From Streptomyces formicae (GTDB lineage Bacteria; Actinomycetota; Actinomycetes; Streptomycetales; Streptomycetaceae): a stretch of DNA of 64,000 nt. The notes under the pieces are model-generated. The model did no database searches. It was given only the letters and a program-made list of their open reading frames with translations, and was not told the origin of the DNA. Shown here piece by piece: positions 55,022-63,342 of the stretch (position 1 is its first letter; each line of letters opens with the position of its first letter). The position numbers and the translations under genes are program-made. The DNA lies in the NCBI RefSeq assembly GCF_022647665.1, contig NZ_CP071872.1:2232001-2296000 (forward strand), written 5' to 3'.

Positions 55022-57342
55022 AGGTGGCCAATCCAGCCCGTCAGGCGAGCGACGCGAGCCCACCGGCGCTCCGCGTCGCCGTCATCGGCGGCGGACCCGG
55101 AGGGCTGTACGCCGCCGCGCTGCTGAAGCGGCTCGACCCCCGCCGCGAGGTCACCGTGTGGGAGCGGAACGCTCCCGACGACACCTTCGGCTTCGGTGTC
55201 GTCCTCTCCGACGAGACCCTCGGCGGCATCGAGCACGCCGACCCGGCCGTCCACCGCGCCCTCCAGGACGAGTTCGTCCGCTGGGACGACATCGACATCG
55301 TCCACCGCGGCCACACCCTCACCTCCGGCGGCCACGGCTTCGCCGCGCTCGGCCGCCGCAGACTCCTGGAGATCCTCCACGAACGCTGCGCGTCCCTCGG
55401 CGTACGGCTCCGGTTCCGCACCGAGGCCCCGCCCGCCGCCGAGCTCGCGGGCTCGTACGACCTCGTCGTCGCCGCCGACGGCGTGCACAGCCTCACCCGC
55501 GCCGCGCACGCCGATGTCTTCGCGCCCCGCATCACCACCCACCGCTGCCGCTACATCTGGCTCGCCGCCGACTTTGCCTTCGACGCTTTCCGCTTCGAGA
55601 TCGCCGAGACCGAGCACGGCGTGATGCAGCTCCACGGCTACCCCTTCGCGCCCCGCGCCAGCACCGTCATCGTCGAGATGCGCAAAGAGGTCTGGCGCGC
55701 CGCCGGTCTCGACGAGTGCGACGAGCAGCAGTCCGCCGAACGCTGCGCCAAGATCTTCGCCGACGCCCTCGGCGGCCGCCCCCTGCGCGGCAACGCCTCC
55801 GCCTGGACCGCCTTCCGTACCGTCGTCAACGCCCGCTGGTCCCACGGCAACACCGTCCTCCTCGGCGACGCCGCGCACACCGCGCACTTCTCCATCGGCT
55901 CCGGCACCAAGCTCGCCGTCGAGGACGCGCTCGCCCTCGCCGCCTGCATCGAGGAACAGCCCACCCTCGCCGACGCGCTCACGGCCTACGAGGCCGAGCG
56001 CCGGCCCGTCGTCGAGTCCACCCAGCGCGCGGCCGCGGCCAGCCTGCGCTGGTTCGAGGAACTCGGCACGTATCTCGACCAGCCGCCACGGCAGTTCGCG
56101 TTCAACCTGCTCACCCGCAGCCGACGCGTCACCCACGACAATCTGCGGCTGCGCGACCCCGGATTCGCCGAGTCCGTCGAGCGGGACTTCGGCTGCCCGC
56201 CCGGCACCCCGCCGATGTTCACCCCCTTCCGGCTGCGCGGACTGACCCTGCGCAACCGCGTCGTCGTCTCACCCATGGACATGTACGTCGCCGAGGACGG
56301 GACACCCGGCGACTTCCACCTCGTCCACCTCGGCGCCAGGGCCCTCGGCGGTGCCGGACTCGTCATGACCGAGATGGTCTGCGTCAGCGCCGAGGGCCGC
56401 ATCACGCCCGGGTGCACCGGCCTCTGGACCGAGGATCAGGCCGATGCCTGGAGCCGTGTCACGGAATTCGTCCACCGCCGGGCACCCGGCACCGCCATCG
56501 GCGTCCAGCTCGGCCACTCCGGCCGCAAGGGCTCCACCCGGCTGATGTGGGAGGGCATCGACCAGCCCCTGCCGGAGGGCAACTGGCCGCTCGCTGCCGC
56601 CTCGCCGCTCCCGTACCGGCCGGGCGTCAACCAGGTGCCGCACCAGCTCGACCGGGCCGGACTCGACCGGATCCGCGACCAGTTCACCGCGGCCGCCGCC
56701 CGTGCCGCCCGCAGCGGCTTCGACCTGCTCGAACTGCACTGCGCCCACGGCTATCTGCTCTCCGGCTTCCTCTCACCGCTCACCAACCACCGCACCGACG
56801 GATACGGCGGCTCGCTCGCCGCCCGGCTGCGCTATCCGCTCGAAGTCTTCGACGCCGTCCGGGAGGTGTGGCCCGACGACCGGCCCATGACCGTCCGGAT
56901 CTCCGCCACCGACTGGGCACCGGGCGGCACCACCGCGCAGGACGCCGTGGAGATCGCCCGCGCCTTCGCCGCACACGGCGCCGACGCCATCGACGTCTCC
57001 ACCGGCCAGGTCGTCCCCGACGAGCGCCCCGAGTACGGCCGCTCCTACCAGACCCCGTACGCCGACCGGATCCGCAACGCCCTCCGCGTCCCCGTCATCG
57101 CCGTCGGCGCGATCTCCTCCTGGGACGACGTCAACTCCCTGCTCCTCGCCGGACGCGCCGACCTCTGCGCCCTGGCCCGCCCCCATCTCTACGACCCCCA
57201 CTGGACCCTGCACGCCGCCGCCGAGCAGGACTACACGGGCCCGGCCGCCCCCTGGCCCCCGCCGTACCGCGCAGGCAGCCGCACGCCCCCGACGGGCCGC
57301 ACGGACGCGCCCAGACCACGCCTCACGCTGCCGTCCTCGTGA
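55018..57342 (+). CDS. fused FAD monooxygenase/old-yellow-enzyme reductase (2-aminobenzoyl-CoA or salicylyl-CoA type)
   Basis: 774 residues. The N-terminal half, ~1-390, is a flavin hydroxylase: VAVIGGGPGGLYAAALLKRL, GFGVVLSDETLGGIEHADP, YDLVVAADGVHSLTR, NTVLLGDAAHTAHFSIGSG. The C-terminal half, ~400-760, is an OYE reductase: FTPFRLRGLTLRNRVVVSPM, GLVMTEMVCVSAEGRITPGC, GVQLGHSGRKGS, FDLLELHCAHGYLLSGFLSP, DGYGGSLAARLRYPLEVF. This fusion is typical of 2-aminobenzoyl-CoA monooxygenase/reductase, and relatives are annotated salicylyl-CoA 5-hydroxylase. It hydroxylates and partly reduces the aromatic ring of the CoA ester made by the ligase at 59432. Confidence 0.9.
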   Translation: MKVANPARQASDASPPALRVAVIGGGPGGLYAAALLKRLDPRREVTVWERNAPDDTFGFGVVLSDETLGGIEHADPAVHRALQDEFVRWDDIDIVHRGHTLTSGGHGFAALGRRRLLEILHERCASLGVRLRFRTEAPPAAELAGSYDLVVAADGVHSLTRAAHADVFAPRITTHRCRYIWLAADFAFDAFRFEIAETEHGVMQLHGYPFAPRASTVIVEMRKEVWRAAGLDECDEQQSAERCAKIFADALGGRPLRGNASAWTAFRTVVNARWSHGNTVLLGDAAHTAHFSIGSGTKLAVEDALALAACIEEQPTLADALTAYEAERRPVVESTQRAAAASLRWFEELGTYLDQPPRQFAFNLLTRSRRVTHDNLRLRDPGFAESVERDFGCPPGTPPMFTPFRLRGLTLRNRVVVSPMDMYVAEDGTPGDFHLVHLGARALGGAGLVMTEMVCVSAEGRITPGCTGLWTEDQADAWSRVTEFVHRRAPGTAIGVQLGHSGRKGSTRLMWEGIDQPLPEGNWPLAAASPLPYRPGVNQVPHQLDRAGLDRIRDQFTAAAARAARSGFDLLELHCAHGYLLSGFLSPLTNHRTDGYGGSLAARLRYPLEVFDAVREVWPDDRPMTVRISATDWAPGGTTAQDAVEIARAFAAHGADAIDVSTGQVVPDERPEYGRSYQTPYADRIRNALRVPVIAVGAISSWDDVNSLLLAGRADLCALARPHLYDPHWTLHAAAEQDYTGPAAPWPPPYRAGSRTPPTGRTDAPRPRLTLPSS

Positions 57343-58135
57343 ACTCCGCCCCCGCGTCCCGCAGTCGCGCGTGCAGCCCCGTGAAGACCGCCGCTGCGCG
57401 GGCGCCCGGCCAGCCGCCGGGGAGCAGTTCCTCCGGGAGGCCCGGGTCGGCGTACGGGAGGCGGCGCCAGGAGTCGAGCGCCAGCAGGTAGTCCCGGTAG
57501 GCGTCCTCGGGAGGGGTGCCGGTGCGGGCCTCCCAGGACCGCAGCACCGGGCCGTGCACGTCGAGGAACTCCTCGTGCTGCTTGGCGATCGCCGCCAGGT
57601 CCCACCAGCGGGCGGCCGCCTCCGCCGTCGGGGCGAAGCCCAGGTGCTCGCCGCGGAACAGATCGACGTACGGATCGAGCTGGAGCCGGCGCAGCGTGTG
57701 CCGCGTCTCCTCGTGGAACCGGGCGGGCGCGATCCACACGCCGGGAGCCGCCGTGCCGAAGCCGAGACGGCCCAGCCGGGAGCGCAGCAGATGGCGCTTG
57801 TGGCGTTCGGCCTCCGGGACCGAGAAGACCGCGAGGACCCAGCCGTCCGACAGCTTCGCCGGGTCATGCCCGTAGATCCGCCGGTCGCCGTCGTCGAGCA
57901 GCTGCCTGGCGTCGGCGGAGAGCGTGTATCCGGCCGCGCCGTGCTCCGTGCGCTCGGGCACGAGCAGCCCTCGCCGCTTGAGCCGCGAGACCGACGAGCG
58001 CACCGACGGCGCGTCCACGCCCACCGCCGCCAGCAGCCGGATCAGCTCCGCCACCGCGAGAGGCCCCGCCGTCTCGCGTCCGTACGCGCCGTACAGGGTG
58101 ACGATCAGGGAACGGGGGGTGTGCTGCTCGGCCAC
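57323..58135 (-). CDS. PaaX-family transcriptional regulator
   Basis: 270 residues from GTG 58135. N-terminal winged helix: HTPRSLIVTLYGAYGRETAG, VDAPSVRSSVSRLKRRGLLV. Then the PaaX core WVLAVFSVPEAERHKRHLLR, LGFGTAAPGVWIAPARFHEE and the C-terminal domain YRDYLLALDSWRRLPYADPG. Such repressors respond to aryl-CoA. It converges with the fusion enzyme gene (20-bp overlap). The MITE ends only 9 bp before its start, so no native RBS or promoter remains; ancestrally it followed the ligase gene directly. Confidence 0.9.
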   Translation of the reverse strand: MAEQHTPRSLIVTLYGAYGRETAGPLAVAELIRLLAAVGVDAPSVRSSVSRLKRRGLLVPERTEHGAAGYTLSADARQLLDDGDRRIYGHDPAKLSDGWVLAVFSVPEAERHKRHLLRSRLGRLGFGTAAPGVWIAPARFHEETRHTLRRLQLDPYVDLFRGEHLGFAPTAEAAARWWDLAAIAKQHEEFLDVHGPVLRSWEARTGTPPEDAYRDYLLALDSWRRLPYADPGLPEELLPGGWPGARAAAVFTGLHARLRDAGAEFTRTAA

Positions 58136-58144
58136 GTGATCACT

Positions 58145-58310
58145 CTAGGGCCTGTCGTTGGGATCAGGCCGGGTCAGTGAGCGGGGTCTGGTGCGTGCAG
58201 CTGCAAGGCGGAGGAAGGAGTCGACGCGGAGCGTCGGTGACCGACGACAACGCGGCAGATGTGCGTGCCAGGGCACGCGAGCCCGGCAAGATCCGAACGA
58301 CAGGCCCTAG
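58145..58310. mobile_element. second MITE (166 bp), related to the one at 19946
   Basis: CTAGGGCCTGTCGTTGGGAT+C at the left is mirrored at 58290-58310 with one mismatch. CTAG at both ends is the likely target duplication. The interior shares TCTGGTGCGTGC, GCAAGGCGGAGGA and GTGCGTGCCA with MITE 1. It separates the CoA ligase gene from paaX and is itself joined at its right CTAG to an IS630 element. Confidence 0.85.
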
Positions 58311-59398
58311 TGTCCTGAGTCGGAGATTCGTCGGCAGTATGTTGCGACTTTGTCGAGGATTTCGTCGGCTGTTTTGGTCCAGGTGAAGGGCCGTGAGTTG
58401 GTGTTCCAGTCGGCGAGCCAGGTGCGGATGTCGCGTTCGAGAGCCTGGACGGAGCGGTGGACACCTCGGCGGAGTTTCTTGGTGGTGAGTTCGGCGAACC
58501 ACCGCTCCACCAGGTTCAGCCACGAGGATCCGGTCGGTGTGAAGTGCAGGTGGAAGCGTGGATGGGCGGCCAGCCACTTCTTGACGGCCGGCACCTTGTG
58601 GGTGACGTAGTTGTCCAGGATCAGGTGCACGTCAAGCTCGCGGGGCACCTCGCGGTCGAGCTTGATCAGGAACTTCTTGAACTCCGTTGCCCGGTGCCGA
58701 CGGTGCAGTGAGCCGATGACCTTACCCGTTGCCGTGTCCAGGGCGGCGAAGAGTGTGGTGGTGCCCGCACGCACGTAGTCGTGGCTGCGGCGCTCGGGCA
58801 CCCCGGGCATCATCGGCAGAACCGGCTGGGAGCGGTCCAGGGCCTGGATCTGGGACTTCTCGTCCACGCACAGGACCAGTGCCCGCTCCGGCGGATCGAG
58901 ATACAGCCCCACCACGTCGCGGACCTTGTCCACGAACAGCGGGTCCTTGGACAGCTTGAACGTCTCGGCCCGGTGCGGCTGGAGTCCGAATGCCCGCCAG
59001 ATCCGGGAGATCGCCGACTGCGACATACCGGTGGACGCGGCCATGGACCGGGTCGACCAGTGAGTGGCATTCTTCGGTGTCTCCTCGAGTGTCTTGACGA
59101 TCACCCGCTCGACATCTGCGTCGGTGATCTTGCGTGGCACACCGGGTCGCGGTTCGTCGCACAAGCCGTCCAGTCGGCGCTCGAGGAAGCGCCGCCGCCA
59201 GGTGCGGACCGTGTCCGTGGTGATCCGTAACCGCCGGGCGACCTCCGCGATCGCATGCCCTTCGGCACACTCCAACACGATCCGCGAACGCAACGCCAAC
59301 GACTGGGCACTCGAACGACGACGCACCCACGACTGCAACATCTCCCGCTCGGCATCGGTCAGCACAACCGGCGGAATCTTCGGTCCAGGACGACTCAC
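58307..59398 (-). CDS. IS630-family transposase
   Basis: 363 residues. N-terminal HTH ([40 protein letters not shown]). DDE domain with [20 protein letters not shown] (first Asp), [20 protein letters not shown] (second Asp) and [20 protein letters not shown] (Glu). Intact. Its stop TAG (58307-58309) lies outside the element and is built from the TA target duplication plus the next host base. Confidence 0.95.
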   Translation of the reverse strand: MSRPGPKIPPVVLTDAEREMLQSWVRRRSSAQSLALRSRIVLECAEGHAIAEVARRLRITTDTVRTWRRRFLERRLDGLCDEPRPGVPRKITDADVERVIVKTLEETPKNATHWSTRSMAASTGMSQSAISRIWRAFGLQPHRAETFKLSKDPLFVDKVRDVVGLYLDPPERALVLCVDEKSQIQALDRSQPVLPMMPGVPERRSHDYVRAGTTTLFAALDTATGKVIGSLHRRHRATEFKKFLIKLDREVPRELDVHLILDNYVTHKVPAVKKWLAAHPRFHLHFTPTGSSWLNLVERWFAELTTKKLRRGVHRSVQALERDIRTWLADWNTNSRPFTWTKTADEILDKVATYCRRISDSGH

Positions 59399-59432
59399 AC
59401 CAGACCAACGACGAATCTCCGACTCAGGACAC
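58310..59432 (-). mobile_element. IS630-family insertion sequence, TA target duplication
   Basis: Inverted repeats GTGTCCTGAGTCGGAGATTC+GTCG are perfect over 24 bp at both ends. The TA dinucleotides at 58308-58309 and 59433-59434 are the target duplication typical of IS630/Tc1 elements. The TA belonged to the CTAG at the MITE's right end. Length 1123 bp. Confidence 0.93.
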
Positions 59433-61063
59433 TAGGGGCCTCCGTTCGGGTCCCTCAGCCGGAAGCGCTGCAGCTTGCCCGTGGCCGTGCGGGGCAGTGC
59501 GTCGAGGAAGACGACCGACCGCGGGGTCTTGTACGGCACCAGGCGGGTCTTCACGAAGTCCCGCAGCGCCGCGGCGGTCGACTCGTCGCGGGCCACGCCG
59601 TCGCGGAGCACGACGTACGCCGCCACGATCCGGCCGCGCAGCTCGTCCGGGCGCCCGACGACCGCCGCCTCCACCACGTCAGGGTGGCCGAGCAGGGCGT
59701 CCTCGACTTCGGGCCCGGCGATGTTGTAGCCGGCCGAGATGATCATGTCGTCGGCGCGGGCCACATAGCGGAACCACCCGTCCGGTTCGCGGACGTAGGT
59801 GTCGCCCGTGACGTTCCAGCCGTCGCGGACGTACTCGCGCTGGCGCGGGTCCGCCAGATAGCGGCAGCCCACCGGGCCGCGCACCGCGAGCAGCCCCGGC
59901 TCGCCGTCCGGCACCGGCAGCCCGCTGGCGCCGTCCACGACCCGCGCCTCCCAGCCGGGCACCGGCACTCCGGTGGTGCCGGGCCGGATGTCCCCGTCCG
60001 CCGCCGAGATGAAGATGTGCAGCAGCTCCGTCGCCCCGATGCCGTTGATGATGCGCAGCCCGGTCCGCTCGTGCCAGGCCCGCCAGGTCGCGGCCGGCAG
60101 GTTCTCCCCGGCCGACACACAGCGGCGCAGCGAGGACACGTCGTGCCGGGAGGCGAGGTCGTCGAGCATCAGCCGGTACGCGGTCGGCGCAGTGAACAGG
60201 ACCGACACCCGGTGCTTCGCGATCGCGGGCAGCAACTGCCCGGGCCCCGCCTGCTCCAGGAGCAGCGCCGACGCGCCCGCCCGCAGCGGGAAGATCACCA
60301 GGCCGCCGAGGCCGAAGGTGAAGCCGAGCGGTGGGCTGCCCGCGAAGACGTCGTCCGGCTCCGGCCGCAGGACCCGCGCGGAGAAGGTGTCGGCCACGGC
60401 CAGCACATCGCGGTGGAAGTGCATGCACCCTTTCGGCCGCCCCGTCGTCCCGCTCGTGAACGCGATGAGCGCGACATCGTCCGCCGCCGTCTCCACCGCC
60501 CGGTACGGCGCCGGCCGCCCGGCCGCCAGATGGAGCAGGTCGTCCGGCGCGTCCCCGCCGTACGCGGTGATCCGCAGCCCCGGCACCTCGGCCTTCACCA
60601 GGTCGTCGACCGAGCGGATGTCGCAGAGGGCGTGCGTGACGCGCGCCATCTCGCACATGACGGCGAGTTCCCGGGCCCGCTGCTGCGCGAGCACGGTCAC
60701 GGCGACCGCCCCCGCCTTCATCACCGCGAGCCAGCAGGCGGCCAGCCACGGTGTGGTCGGTCCACGCAGCAGCACCCGGTTGCCGGGCACCACGCCCAGC
60801 TCGCCCGTCAGCACATGGGCGATCCGGTCGACGTGTCCGCGCAGCTCGCCGTAGGTCCAGACGGCACCGGTGGTCCCGTCGCGGAACGCGGTCCGGTCGG
60901 CCCCGTACCGCTCGATCGTCGCGTCGAGCAGCTCCGCCCCGCAGTTGAGCCGCTCCGGATAGTGCAGCTCGGGCAGGTCGAGGAGCAGCCGCGGCCATTG
61001 CTCCGCGGGCGGCAGATGATCGCGCGGAAAGGTGTCGCGGTGGGCCGAGGGTGTCAGCTCCAT
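59432..61063 (-). CDS. 2-aminobenzoate/benzoate-CoA ligase-type AMP-binding enzyme
   Basis: 543 residues from ATG 61063; a TTG 12 nt upstream is less likely. Adenylation motifs: LIAFTSGTTGRPKGCMHFHR, GSPPLGFTFGLGGLVIFPLR, IINGIGATELLHIFISAADG, GWNVTGDTYVREPDGWFRYV, DMIISAGYNIAGPEVEDALL and LPRTATGKLQRFRL (catalytic Lys). Wording such as ELLHIFIS and GKLQRF is typical of the benzoate/2-aminobenzoate branch. It activates the aromatic acid for the fusion enzyme at 55018. Its stop TAG now uses the IS630 target TA; before the insertions paaX began 9 bp later. Confidence 0.9.
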   Translation of the reverse strand: MELTPSAHRDTFPRDHLPPAEQWPRLLLDLPELHYPERLNCGAELLDATIERYGADRTAFRDGTTGAVWTYGELRGHVDRIAHVLTGELGVVPGNRVLLRGPTTPWLAACWLAVMKAGAVAVTVLAQQRARELAVMCEMARVTHALCDIRSVDDLVKAEVPGLRITAYGGDAPDDLLHLAAGRPAPYRAVETAADDVALIAFTSGTTGRPKGCMHFHRDVLAVADTFSARVLRPEPDDVFAGSPPLGFTFGLGGLVIFPLRAGASALLLEQAGPGQLLPAIAKHRVSVLFTAPTAYRLMLDDLASRHDVSSLRRCVSAGENLPAATWRAWHERTGLRIINGIGATELLHIFISAADGDIRPGTTGVPVPGWEARVVDGASGLPVPDGEPGLLAVRGPVGCRYLADPRQREYVRDGWNVTGDTYVREPDGWFRYVARADDMIISAGYNIAGPEVEDALLGHPDVVEAAVVGRPDELRGRIVAAYVVLRDGVARDESTAAALRDFVKTRLVPYKTPRSVVFLDALPRTATGKLQRFRLRDPNGGP

Positions 61064-61125
61064 ATTCGCCCCCAAAGGGGTGTCCGGGTGTCCGGGTGGG
61101 GTCGCGCCAAGAGCGTATCGTGATG

Positions 61126-61138
61126 GTGACGACAGTCA
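61126..61138. promoter_or_regulatory. second copy of the pathway operator
   Basis: GTGACGACAGTCA here equals 54128-54140 and lies in the divergent promoter region, 63 bp from the ligase start and 63 bp from the acyl-CoA dehydrogenase start. It is a likely binding site of the PaaX-family regulator encoded in this locus. Confidence 0.6.
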
Positions 61139-61200
61139 ACAGTTCGCGATACCGTCCGGGGTGCAACCCGGACCGGCGGCCGCAGGAAGTGGGGGCTCGG

Positions 61201-62337
61201 ATGCCCGTATTCTCACTCGATCCGGCACAGACCGCCTGGTGCGCCGAGCTGCGCACGCTGGCGGCCGAACGGCTCCGCCCCGTCGCCGAGAAGGGCGAAC
61301 CGGGCCGGGTCAACCGTCCGCTCCTCGCCGCGCTCGGCGAACTCGGCCTGCTGAAGCGGCTCTTCGCCGAGGACGGCGGCGCCCTCGACCTGTGCCTGCT
61401 GCGCGAGTCCCTCGCGTACGGCTGCACGGAGGCGGAGACCGCGCTCGCGCTCCAGGGCCTCGGCACGTACCCGATCGTCCAGGCCGGCACCCGCGCGCAG
61501 CGCGAGCGCTGGCTCCCCGAGGTGATCGCCGGCCGGGCCGTCGCCGCCTTCGCCCTCAGCGAGCCGGAGGCCGGATCCGACGCGGCGGCGCTCACCCTCG
61601 ATGCCGCACCGGAACGGGACGGCTGGCGGCTCAGCGGCGAGAAGCGCTGGATCTCCAACGCCCCGGAGGCCGACTTCCTCACCGTCTTCGCCCGGACGGG
61701 TGAGGCGCCGGGCTCGCGGGGCGTCACCGCCTTCGTCGTCCCTGCCGACCGCCCCGGGCTCAGCGGCAGCGCACTGGAGATGCTCTCCCCGCACCCGATC
61801 GGGGCCCTCTCCTTCGACGGCGTACCCGTCACCCGTGACGACGTGGTCGGCGAAGCGGGCGGCGGCTTCCGGGTCGCCATGAACACCCTCAACCTCTTCC
61901 GCCCCAGCGTCGGCGCCTTGGCCGTCGGCATGGCCCAGGCCGCCCTCGACGCGACGCTCGACCACACCGCGACGCGCCTCGCGTTCGGCGGACCGCTCAA
62001 GGACCTCCAGGCCGTCTCCCACCGGACCGCCGAGATGGCGACCAGGACCGAGGCCGCGCGACTGCTCGTGTACGCGGCGGCCTGCGCGTACGACGCGGGG
62101 GCGGCGGACGTCCCGAAACGCTCGGCGATGGCGAAGCTGTACGCGACCGAGACCGCCCAGTACGTGGTCGACGCGGCGGTGCAGCTCCACGGGGCCCGCG
62201 CCCTCCAGCGCGGCCATCTGCTGGAGCACCTCTACCGGGAGGTGCGCGCGCCACGCATCTACGAGGGCGCGAGCGAGGTGCAGCGCGGGATCATCGCCAA
62301 GGAGCTGTACGCCCGGGCCGGCCGGGACCGACCGTGA
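61201..62337 (+). CDS. acyl-CoA dehydrogenase
   Basis: 378 residues from ATG 61201. FSLDPAQTAWCAELRTLAAE, LLRESLAYGCTEAETALALQ, AAFALSEPEAGSDAAALTLD (FAD and substrate loop), EKRWISNAPEADFLTVFART, RLAFGGPLKDLQAVSHRTAE, LYREVRAPRIYEGASEVQRG (catalytic Glu region). Divergent from the ligase and followed 10 bp later by RidA; probably oxidises the reduced ring-derived CoA ester. Confidence 0.93.
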   Translation: MPVFSLDPAQTAWCAELRTLAAERLRPVAEKGEPGRVNRPLLAALGELGLLKRLFAEDGGALDLCLLRESLAYGCTEAETALALQGLGTYPIVQAGTRAQRERWLPEVIAGRAVAAFALSEPEAGSDAAALTLDAAPERDGWRLSGEKRWISNAPEADFLTVFARTGEAPGSRGVTAFVVPADRPGLSGSALEMLSPHPIGALSFDGVPVTRDDVVGEAGGGFRVAMNTLNLFRPSVGALAVGMAQAALDATLDHTATRLAFGGPLKDLQAVSHRTAEMATRTEAARLLVYAAACAYDAGAADVPKRSAMAKLYATETAQYVVDAAVQLHGARALQRGHLLEHLYREVRAPRIYEGASEVQRGIIAKELYARAGRDRP

Positions 62338-62347
62338 GGGGGTGCGC

Positions 62348-62806
62348 ATGAGCCCGGAAGGCATGAGCCCGGAAGGCATGAGCCTGGAAGGTATGAGCCC
62401 GGAAGGCAGGGGCCTGGAACGCATCAACCCGCCGGGACTCTCCCCGGCCACCGGCTTCTCGCACGCCGTCGCCGCGACCGGCTCCCGGCTGGTCTTCCTC
62501 GCCGGGCAGACCGCGCTCGACGTGAACGGCAAGGTGACGGGAGAGGGGATCGTCGAGCAGTTCGAGACGGCGCTCGCCAATCTCCTCGCCGCCCTCGCGG
62601 CGGCCGGCGGCACCCCGCACGACCTGGCGCGCGTCACCGTCTACGCCATCGACGTCGCCGACTATCGCGCCCGCGCCAAGGAACTCGGGCGCGTCTGGCA
62701 CCGGCTCGCCGGCCGTGACTACCCGGCGATGGCGGTCATCGGGGCCGTACGCCTCTGGGACGAACAGGCGCTCGTGGAGCTGGACGGGTTCGCCGTACTG
62801 CCGTAG
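62348..62806 (+). CDS. RidA family enamine/imine deaminase
   Basis: 152 residues. The first ~20 are four repeats of MSPEG/MSLEG, each unit with its own ATG, so the start is uncertain between 62342 (GTG) and 62393. The RidA fold begins LERINPPGLSPATGFSHAVA, then LVFLAGQTALDVNGKVTGEG, LANLLAALAAAGGTPHDLAR, YPAMAVIGAVRLWDEQALVE. RidA proteins hydrolyse reactive enamines and imines; the ring-reduced 2-aminobenzoyl-CoA product is an enamine, so its presence here supports the 2-aminobenzoate reading. Confidence 0.88.
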   Translation: MSPEGMSPEGMSLEGMSPEGRGLERINPPGLSPATGFSHAVAATGSRLVFLAGQTALDVNGKVTGEGIVEQFETALANLLAALAAAGGTPHDLARVTVYAIDVADYRARAKELGRVWHRLAGRDYPAMAVIGAVRLWDEQALVELDGFAVLP

Positions 62807-62817
62807 CGCGTCAAGGC

Positions 62818-63342
62818 TCAGGCCGTCGTGAGCCCGAACCACACCCACTTGCCGCGGGCGCCGACGGTGACAACACCCCAGGACCCGGCGAGCCTGTCGA
62901 GGAGGTCGAGACCGCGCCCCGTCTCCATCTCGGCCACGGGCCGGTCACCACCCGAGCGGGCGCCGCCACCCATGTCCGGCTCCCCGTCGAAGACCGCGCC
63001 GGTGATGGTGCCTGCGGTCGCGTCGCGGGCGACGGCGATCTCGATGAACGCGCCCTGCGCGTGGCGTACGGCGTTCGACACCATCTCGGAGAGGAGCAGC
63101 GCCGCGGTGTCGGCGGCCGCGCAGTCGACGAGGGCGACCTCGCGCAGCAGCCGGCGGGCCTGAGCGGCCGCGCGGGGGTGGCGGGGCAGGACGGCCAGGG
63201 CGCCGCTGCCGGCCAGTGGCGTACTCCAACGGGTCACGGCAGGGACGGCGGTCACTTCGGCGTCAGGGCTGCTTCCGGCGTGGCGGCGCTGGAGGGGCAG
63301 GGAGCGTGTCGTCGCACAGGTCTCCGGGATGCCTTGTGTCAT
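62818..63342 (-). CDS. RsbW-like ATP-binding protein (HATPase_c)
   Basis: 174 residues from ATG 63342; ATGA overlaps the stop of the upstream channel gene. LPRHPRAAAQARRLLREVAL, TAALLLSEMVSNAVRHAQGA (N box), VFDGEPDMGGGARSGGDRPV, METGRGLDLLDRLAGSWGVV (G box), GKWVWFGLT. Same family as 53424-53933 but a separate paralogue. Confidence 0.9.
   Translation of the reverse strand: MTQGIPETCATTRSLPLQRRHAGSSPDAEVTAVPAVTRWSTPLAGSGALAVLPRHPRAAAQARRLLREVALVDCAAADTAALLLSEMVSNAVRHAQGAFIEIAVARDATAGTITGAVFDGEPDMGGGARSGGDRPVAEMETGRGLDLLDRLAGSWGVVTVGARGKWVWFGLTTA

Noticed and set aside
59679..62000. 773-codon minus-strand frame across the ligase/dehydrogenase intergenic region
   Set aside because: It would cross the divergent promoter region and is a mirror of the acyl-CoA dehydrogenase and a shifted frame of the ligase.
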